A stretch of DNA of 9,063 nt, from the NCBI GenBank assembly GCA_028867235.1, contig JAGWGS010000043.1, forward strand, positions 1 to 9,063. Reading direction: 5' to 3'. How positions within the stretch are numbered: the stretch's first letter is position 1; each line of letters opens with the position of its first letter. This document shows, in pieces, positions 1 through 4,270 of the stretch. The notes below the pieces were generated by a model. The model searched no databases. It was not told the origin of the DNA and was given only the letters and a program-made list of their open reading frames with translations. A program made the translations under genes and the position numbers. The DNA comes from Nitrososphaerota archaeon (lineage in GTDB: Archaea; Thermoproteota; Nitrososphaeria; Nitrososphaerales; Nitrosopumilaceae).

Positions 1-65
1 GGACGTCTTCTAACTATAATTTGAGTAATCTGGTCTTTCAATGATTTCATGAATGTATGTTCCAC
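1..65 (-). CDS. N-terminus of an unidentified divergent gene (partial)
   Basis: An open frame runs off the left edge on the minus strand. It begins at a GTG at 65-63 or at an in-frame ATG at 50-48. From the GTG it reads MEHTFMKSLKDQITQIIVRRR; from the ATG it starts MKSLKDQ. The residues look like an ordinary soluble helical N-terminus rich in basic residues, with no signal peptide. I do not recognise the family. Support comes from the divergent layout, the absence of any stop in the frame, and an ATATAAAAA element on this strand about 24 nt before the GTG, the spacing expected of a leaderless archaeal transcript. Only about 21 codons are visible, so it could be a chance frame. Confidence 0.4.
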   Translation of the reverse strand, partial: MEHTFMKSLKDQITQIIVRRR

Positions 66-84
66 TAAAGAAACTACTGAAGAA

Positions 85-93
85 TTTTTATAT
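85..93. promoter_or_regulatory. Candidate TATA element between divergent genes
   Basis: TTTTTATAT on the + strand reads ATATAAAAA on the other strand. Its centre is about 26 nt before the GTG at 115 and about 24 nt before the minus-strand GTG at 65, so it could place a transcript start at either initiation codon. The purine-rich GAAGAA just upstream on the + strand resembles a BRE better than the flank on the other side, so the thiolase direction is the stronger prediction. No Shine-Dalgarno sequence precedes either start, consistent with leaderless mRNA. Confidence 0.5.
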
Positions 94-114
94 GGAATCT
101 AGTCAGCGAGATTT

Positions 115-1269
115 GTGGAAAAAGTCTGTCTTATTGGCGCTGGTAGTACAAAATATGGCAAATTAGAAGATAGTATTACAGATATTGCACTTCAGGCATC
201 TGTGGATGCCATTGAAAGCGCAGGAATAAGTCCTAAGGAAATCCAGGCCGGATACATCTCAAACGTGTTTGGTATAGCTGATAAACAAGTGCACTTGGGT
301 CCTGTTATAATGAGTAATTTGGGCGTACCAGAAGTTCCTTCATTATCTATAGAATCTGCATGCGGTAGTGGATCAGTTTCATTTAGAGAAGCATATGCAA
401 ATGTTGCTGCAGGTTTTTATGACGTTATCTTAGCAACAGGTGTGGAAAAAGTAACTCACACAGGTACTGAATGGACTACGACATATTTCTCATATTGTTC
501 TGATTTCTTTTATGAAGGAGGAGCAGGTGCATCATTTCCTGGATTGTTTGCATCTATGGCACGAGCATATCTTTCTGAATTCAAAGCAACTGAAGAAGAT
601 CTTGCAAAAGTCGCAGTAAAAAATCATGATAATGGTCTCTTAAATCCAAAAGCACATCTTAGAAAAAAAATATCTGTAGATGATGTTTTAAAATCTGCTG
701 TAGTTGCCAGTCCTCTAAAATTGTATGACTGCTGTCCTTTCTCTGACGGAGCAAGTGCAGTAATACTATGCAGTGAAAAATTTGCAAAAGCTCACACCAA
801 AAACTATGTTGAGGTCATTGGTTCAGGCAGGGGTGGATCACCTGCAGCACTGCAAGGAAGAGATCACATCACTACTATACCGAGTACAAAAATTGCAGCA
901 CAATCTGCATACAAGATGGCAGGAATAACAGCAAAAGACGTTGATTTTGCTGAAGTTCATGATTGCTTCACAATTGCAGAACTAGTCGATACTGAAGACC
1001 TAGGATTCTTTGAAAAAGGAAAGGCTGTAGAAGCTATACGAGAAGGACGAACAAAACTTAACGGAGATATCTCGATTAATCCATCTGGAGGTCTCAAATC
1101 AAAAGGTCATCCAATAGGTGCTACTGGAATAGGTCAAGTGGCAGAAGTGTTTGATCAATTAACAGGAAAAGCAGGCGAAAGAACTGTAAAAGATGCCAAA
1201 ATAGGATTAACACATAATTTTGGTGCTACAGGTGCCAGTTGTGCCGTACATATATTCAGAAGTGTATAG
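115..1269 (+). CDS. Acetyl-CoA C-acetyltransferase / SCP2-type archaeal thiolase
   Basis: This 384-residue thiolase is expected to condense two acetyl-CoA to acetoacetyl-CoA, the first step of the mevalonate pathway to archaeal isoprenoid lipids; it acts in the cytoplasm. The nucleophilic cysteine is Cys83 in SACGSGS. His282 lies in the EVHDCFT motif typical of the SCP2/archaeal branch. His332 lies in the near-invariant GHPIGATG, and the C-terminal glycine-rich segment NFGATGASC carries Cys376. All expected catalytic positions are present and the length is normal for archaeal thiolases. The GTG at 115 is chosen because it gives MEKVCLIGAGSTKYGK, the usual thiolase N-terminus, and lies at leaderless distance from the TATA element. 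The DUF35 gene follows at once, which favours a biosynthetic thiolase in the HMG-CoA synthase complex. A role in the 3-hydroxypropionate/4-hydroxybutyrate carbon cycle of these archaea is the main alternative. Confidence 0.9.
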   Translation: MEKVCLIGAGSTKYGKLEDSITDIALQASVDAIESAGISPKEIQAGYISNVFGIADKQVHLGPVIMSNLGVPEVPSLSIESACGSGSVSFREAYANVAAGFYDVILATGVEKVTHTGTEWTTTYFSYCSDFFYEGGAGASFPGLFASMARAYLSEFKATEEDLAKVAVKNHDNGLLNPKAHLRKKISVDDVLKSAVVASPLKLYDCCPFSDGASAVILCSEKFAKAHTKNYVEVIGSGRGGSPAALQGRDHITTIPSTKIAAQSAYKMAGITAKDVDFAEVHDCFTIAELVDTEDLGFFEKGKAVEAIREGRTKLNGDISINPSGGLKSKGHPIGATGIGQVAEVFDQLTGKAGERTVKDAKIGLTHNFGATGASCAVHIFRSV

Positions 1270-1271
1270 AC

Positions 1272-1637
1272 TTGCTTACAAAAGAAGAATTTGCTATAAA
1301 TGCCAAATCTGGCAAAATTATGACTAGAAAATGCACCAAATGTGGCCATCATCATCTTGTAACAACATATTTCTGCCAAAATTGTGGAAATAAGGGGTTT
1401 GTAAATGATATGATAGAGGGGAAGGGTTCTATTGTGACTTATACTATAATCACTGTACCTCCTGATGGCTATGAAGAATATGTTCCATATGCGTGGGTAG
1501 TCATGAAAATAGATAATTCTGAATTACGAATTTCTGGTTTTATGGCAGGTATTAAATCTCCTACAGATCTTCCACTTGGAACAAGAACACGAGTTACTGG
1601 TTATGATCAACGTGGAATCATAATTGAAAAACAGTAA
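1272..1637 (+). CDS. DUF35 zinc-ribbon/OB-fold protein, thiolase partner
   Basis: About 121 residues from a TTG start. A short N-terminal helix (LTKEEFAINAKSGKI) leads into a rubredoxin-like zinc ribbon with CTKC and CQNC (Cys21, 24, 35, 38), followed by a C-terminal OB fold (about residues 45-121, from GKGSIVTYTII onward). In archaea such proteins bridge acetoacetyl-CoA thiolase and HMG-CoA synthase and help form a shared CoA-binding site for channelling; they are not catalysts themselves. The start is uncertain. An ATG at 1239 in the same frame would overlap the thiolase by 31 nt and add an unlikely cysteine-containing extension. An ATA at 1266 lies where family members would be expected to begin (M-D-L-L-T-K). 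The TTG at 1272 keeps the whole conserved helix and begins 2 nt after the thiolase stop. Co-transcription and translational coupling with the thiolase are very likely. Confidence 0.85.
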   Translation: MLTKEEFAINAKSGKIMTRKCTKCGHHHLVTTYFCQNCGNKGFVNDMIEGKGSIVTYTIITVPPDGYEEYVPYAWVVMKIDNSELRISGFMAGIKSPTDLPLGTRTRVTGYDQRGIIIEKQ

Positions 1638-1676
1638 ATCAAATTTATTAAACTGATTAAAAAAATTCAAAAAATC

Positions 1677-1686
1677 TTTTTTATAA
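1677..1686 (+). promoter_or_regulatory. TATA-like element for the small zinc-ribbon gene
   Basis: TTTTTTATAA lies about 29 nt, centre to start codon, before the ATG at 1711, in an AT-rich 73-bp gap after the DUF35 gene. This is the normal archaeal spacing for transcription starting at or within a few bases of the ATG. The six-T run (1677-1682) could also act as an oligo-T terminator for the thiolase/DUF35 transcript. Confidence 0.45.
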
Positions 1687-1710
1687 TATTCTAATCAATG
1701 GTTTGTTATA

Positions 1711-1872
1711 ATGTCTGTTGATGTTGTTTGTGGAAGATGTGGAGCTAGAATTGCAAATATGAGAATGCTAAAACCAATAAAAGATGTGATGCGACCATAC
1801 AACAGTAAATGCCCGTCCTGCGGTCAGACATTATCTCAATCTGAATTTAGTGTAGACGTACAGAAAAACTGA
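1711..1872 (+). CDS. Small four-cysteine zinc-ribbon protein
   Basis: A 53-residue ORF starting at ATG and ending with TGA. It carries CGRC (Cys7 and Cys10) and CPSC (Cys34 and Cys37), each preceded or followed by the glycine typical of zinc knuckles, with a basic segment (MRMLKPIKDVMRPYNSK) between them. It should fold as a single zinc ribbon and be cytoplasmic. I do not recognise a named family; it is not RpoP or a ribosomal zinc ribbon that I can identify. Such proteins usually bind nucleic acid or a protein partner, but that is only a family-level expectation. A TATA-like element at leaderless distance, the ordered cysteine spacing and a clean gap on both sides support a real gene. It lies 50 bp before the NrdD-like regulator candidate. 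Confidence 0.8.
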   Translation: MSVDVVCGRCGARIANMRMLKPIKDVMRPYNSKCPSCGQTLSQSEFSVDVQKN

Positions 1873-1911
1873 TCTAAAAAGCTTACTTTTACGATCAAAT
1901 CAGTCAAAAAT

Positions 1912-1919
1912 CTTAATTA
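1912..1919 (+). promoter_or_regulatory. Weak TATA-like element before the wHTH/NrdD-like gene
   Basis: CTTAATTA after an A-run lies about 28 nt before the second in-frame ATG (1944) but only about 7 nt before the first (1923). If it is the real TATA box, a leaderless message would begin near 1944 and the protein would start MELSEDFGD. An alternative box, CTTTTACG (1886-1893), fits the ATG at 1923. The sequence does not decide between them. Confidence 0.25.
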
Positions 1920-1922
1920 CCG

Positions 1923-4037
1923 ATGCACTCTAGACATCCCATGGAACTAAGCGAGGACTTTGGAGATCCAAAACGTGGTGGAATTCTACAATCTGCATCA
2001 AAACGTGTGAGAATGATCTTCTCTGTTATGGCAAGTCCAAACAGAATAGATATTTTACGTATACTGAATTCTAAAGGACCTCTTACCTATTCTGAACTTA
2101 AATCACTTGCTGGTTTCAAGTCAAAAAAAGAAAGTGGTAAATTTGCGTATCACCTGAGAAAATTACTCAGACAGTCTCTTGTGGCACTTAACAAATCTGA
2201 AAGAAGATATACTATTACTAATTTGGGTAAACTTGTCCTAAGTCTTGCTAGGCAGATTGAGGAACGATCTATTATTGAAAGCGGTAAGATGTATGTCAGG
2301 ACTTCTCATGAATCAATAGAAGAATTCAATTCTCATAAGATTATTCAATCTCTTGTTCGTGAAGGTAGTCTTCCACTAGAACTGGCCCAAAAAATAACTG
2401 AAGAAGTAGAAAACCGAATATACAAATTCCAAACATCGTATCTTACATCCTCGCTTATACGTGAAATGGTTAACTCTGTTCTTTTGGAACAAGGTCATGA
2501 AGATTATAGGCACAAACTAGCTAGATTTGGACTTCCTGGCTACGATATACGTGAAATGTTAACTAATGTAGATGGAATTCATAATGGAGTAGAAGGCCTA
2601 ATATCTAAAACAGGCCAAAGTGTATTTGGCGAATATCTTGTCTTGAATACTCTGCCAAAAGATGTTGCTGATTCTCATCTCTCCGGTGATCTTCATATAA
2701 CCAATGCTGGTTTGTGGTCCCTTTTACCTGATACCGTATTTGTAAACATAAAGGATCTCATTGAAGAAGGTGTTGACTTGAGAGGAAAATTCTTGAGTGT
2801 GACCAGAACTCCTTCTCCAAATTCATTGGATAATCTATTTACTTCCATGTCTATACTGACATCTCTACTCATCAAAGAAGCATCTCAAGAGGTAGTAATG
2901 GATGGTTTAGTTACTGTACTACAAAAATATTCCAAGAATTTGCCTGAGATCGAAGAAAAACTTGCAAACTGTTTTGCAAAAATATCTACAGGATCAAAAT
3001 ATGGAAAGAATGGAACACTTGCTTCATTTAGAATTTCAATAAACACAGAACCAAAACTAGTTGGAACAATCCTCCAAGCATACAAAAAATATGTCAAAGC
3101 AACACCGCTCCCTTCAATAGGATTGATTGTTGATTATGAAAAAGCCAAGATAAGTGACTATTCTGAAGTATTGTCTGACATTATCGCACTAGGAGGACAC
3201 GTTATGTTCTCTAAAGGATTAGTGTCTAACAAGGGCCTCTCACGCGGAGATACAAAGAATATTGGAACAACTTCCATCAATTTAGAATCATTATCTATTA
3301 ACATGCCTCGACTCGCCTTTGAATCTAATAAAGATGAAACCTATTTCAGAGCACGACTTGCACTATTGATGAAACCCTCACTAGCAGCCATGTCTTTAAG
3401 AAAGAAAGAGATCTCTGATCTGACAAGACGAGGCCTAAACCCCATCCTTGCAAACAATACCCAATACATGCAAAAAGGTTCAGTTACACTAGTTGTTAAT
3501 CTGATTGGACTCAAAGAAGCAGTATACGGTATACTGGGATATGAAAATAATAAGACTGGGCATGAAATAATGTCCAAAGTAATAAACACTGCCATAGAGG
3601 TAGCTGCCAAGAAAGGAAAGGAAATGGGAGATAATGTCATAGTTACTATGACTGAGAGTGATGCAGCCAGTCGTTTCTCATCTCTTGACGGTGAAAAATA
3701 TGGCAAGATGTCAATTAGTCATCATGTAATAGGAGAATCATATTCTGAGGGAGTAACTCTTGATGCTGCTGAAATGGTAGAAATGAATCCCAAAAATGAA
3801 AAAATTGTAGAATCAAACTACTTTTCAAAAATACTCAATGGTGGTTTATTGGTACAGTTAAAGATCCCTGATACAATGGATTCTTCAGAAATAAAGAAGG
3901 CTATAGAAAAAGCAGGAGATCTACTAGGGTCATTCAGACCAGTCAAAAAGGTGCCTATTTGTAGTAATTGTGGTCTCAAAGAAGAAAAGATCGCTGAGAA
4001 ATGCTCTGTGTGCAAGTCGCCATACATACTTGCATAA
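1923..4037 (+). CDS. wHTH / ATP-cone / NrdD-like protein without radical residues; putative dNTP-responsive regulator
   Basis: 704 residues from ATG 1923, or 697 from ATG 1944. Domains in order: an ArsR-like winged helix, about 27-115 (MASPNRIDILRIL, FAYHLRKLL, wing and TITNLGKLV); an ATP-cone, about 124-205 (EEFNSHKIIQSLV to HKLARFG); then a body resembling class III ribonucleotide reductase. Matches to the NrdD pattern include LPKDVADSHLSGDLHITN (244-261; NrdD usually HLxGDIHIHD), IGTTSINLESLSINMPRLAF (447-466; compare TGSIGVVTINLPRIAY), ESDAASRFSSLD (578-589) and a C-terminal zinc site with Cys680, 683, 694 and 697. The chain ends seven residues after the last zinc cysteine, so the RVxGY glycyl-radical loop is missing. 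The only other cysteine is Cys350, and no CCRL-like finger loop is visible. It therefore should not reduce ribonucleotides. The neighbouring class II reductase suggests a nucleotide-sensing transcription factor for it; that role is inferred. Some databases might label it an ATP-cone protein or anaerobic reductase. Confidence 0.85.
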   Translation: MHSRHPMELSEDFGDPKRGGILQSASKRVRMIFSVMASPNRIDILRILNSKGPLTYSELKSLAGFKSKKESGKFAYHLRKLLRQSLVALNKSERRYTITNLGKLVLSLARQIEERSIIESGKMYVRTSHESIEEFNSHKIIQSLVREGSLPLELAQKITEEVENRIYKFQTSYLTSSLIREMVNSVLLEQGHEDYRHKLARFGLPGYDIREMLTNVDGIHNGVEGLISKTGQSVFGEYLVLNTLPKDVADSHLSGDLHITNAGLWSLLPDTVFVNIKDLIEEGVDLRGKFLSVTRTPSPNSLDNLFTSMSILTSLLIKEASQEVVMDGLVTVLQKYSKNLPEIEEKLANCFAKISTGSKYGKNGTLASFRISINTEPKLVGTILQAYKKYVKATPLPSIGLIVDYEKAKISDYSEVLSDIIALGGHVMFSKGLVSNKGLSRGDTKNIGTTSINLESLSINMPRLAFESNKDETYFRARLALLMKPSLAAMSLRKKEISDLTRRGLNPILANNTQYMQKGSVTLVVNLIGLKEAVYGILGYENNKTGHEIMSKVINTAIEVAAKKGKEMGDNVIVTMTESDAASRFSSLDGEKYGKMSISHHVIGESYSEGVTLDAAEMVEMNPKNEKIVESNYFSKILNGGLLVQLKIPDTMDSSEIKKAIEKAGDLLGSFRPVKKVPICSNCGLKEEKIAEKCSVCKSPYILA

Positions 4038-4251
4038 CTTTCACCTTAGGAAAGATAAAACAGTTAAAGAGGAAAACAATCTAAATTAATCTAAAATTTA
4101 TACTGAATTTTCAATGAATCCTCAAAATTTATTTTATCTAGAGACGATCTAATACCATGAAAATCGTAACGGTGTCAACAAAATTGATCCAAAGTTTAGC
4201 TTTAGAAAATTATTTTTTGCCGCAGTGTTTATTTAACTCCCATTTGATAGG
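4038..4251 (+). other. 214-bp leader/intergenic region before the class II reductase
   Basis: The longest gap in the window and strongly AT-rich. It holds a small CTTTC/GAAAG inverted repeat directly after the stop codon (4038-4054), a repeated CTAAA element (4081-4098), a TATA-like ATTTATTTTA (4127-4136), a copy of ACGATCTAAT (4144-4153) resembling one before the NrdD-like gene, most of a 37-codon ORF (4157-4270), and a second T-rich TATA-like stretch (4208-4218). I see no tRNA, no recognisable riboswitch and no CRISPR-type repeat. Its length compared with the other gaps makes it the best place for regulation of the reductase. Confidence 0.5.
4127..4136 (+). promoter_or_regulatory. Candidate TATA element in the reductase leader
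   Basis: ATTTATTTTA is centred about 26 nt before the ATG at 4157, so transcription would be expected to begin near that ATG. The reductase message would then carry a leader of about 110 nt. A second candidate, AATTATTTTTT around 4208-4218, would give a leader of about 28 nt that still contains the Shine-Dalgarno sequence. Both may be used. Confidence 0.35.
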
Positions 4252-4270
4252 TTGGAGGGGAGTAATTTGA
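4157..4270 (+). CDS. Possible 37-codon upstream ORF overlapping the reductase start
   Basis: ATG at 4157 to TGA at 4268-4270, encoding 37 residues beginning MKIVTVSTKLIQSL. Its stop overlaps the TTG start of the reductase in a TTGA arrangement, the layout used for translational coupling, and the reductase Shine-Dalgarno sequence lies inside its last codons. A TATA-like box lies 26 nt before its ATG. The peptide has no domain, metal site or signal peptide that I can recognise, and its composition is unremarkable. It could be a regulatory leader peptide or a chance frame in AT-rich DNA; conservation would decide. Confidence 0.2.
   Translation: MKIVTVSTKLIQSLALENYFLPQCLFNSHLIGWRGVI
4254..4262 (+). 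promoter_or_regulatory. Strong Shine-Dalgarno sequence that sets the reductase start
   Basis: GGAGGGGAG pairs well with the anti-Shine-Dalgarno end of 16S rRNA. GGAGG is followed by 8 nt and then TTG at 4267, a normal spacing. This makes TTG 4267 (MTDFSQIENS) the likely start rather than the TTG at 4252, which touches the Shine-Dalgarno sequence itself. It is the only convincing ribosome binding site seen in this window, where other genes look leaderless or coupled. Confidence 0.75.

Noticed and set aside
1155..1379. Minus-strand ORF across the thiolase/DUF35 junction
   Set aside because: It is antisense to two conserved domains and its sequence mirrors their codons. No independent support is visible.
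1877..1890. AAAAG/CTTTT hairpin after the zinc-ribbon gene, as a terminator or operator
   Set aside because: A five-pair AT-rich stem with a four-base loop is common in DNA of this composition, and there is no supporting context.
4038..4054. CTTTC/GAAAG inverted repeat directly after the stop of the NrdD-like gene, as a terminator
   Set aside because: The stem is only five base pairs and no T-run follows, so it does not look like an archaeal or bacterial terminator. It may be chance.
4038..4100. Frameshifted glycyl-radical tail downstream of the NrdD-like gene
   Set aside because: None of the three forward frames after the stop shows an RVxGY-like motif, so the loss looks like the natural end of the protein and not a recent break.
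4038..4251. Cobalamin riboswitch in the leader of the B12-dependent reductase
   Set aside because: I looked for a conserved B12-box-like segment and a long structured leader and found neither. The region is AT-rich with little pairing potential, and these riboswitches are not typical of archaea.
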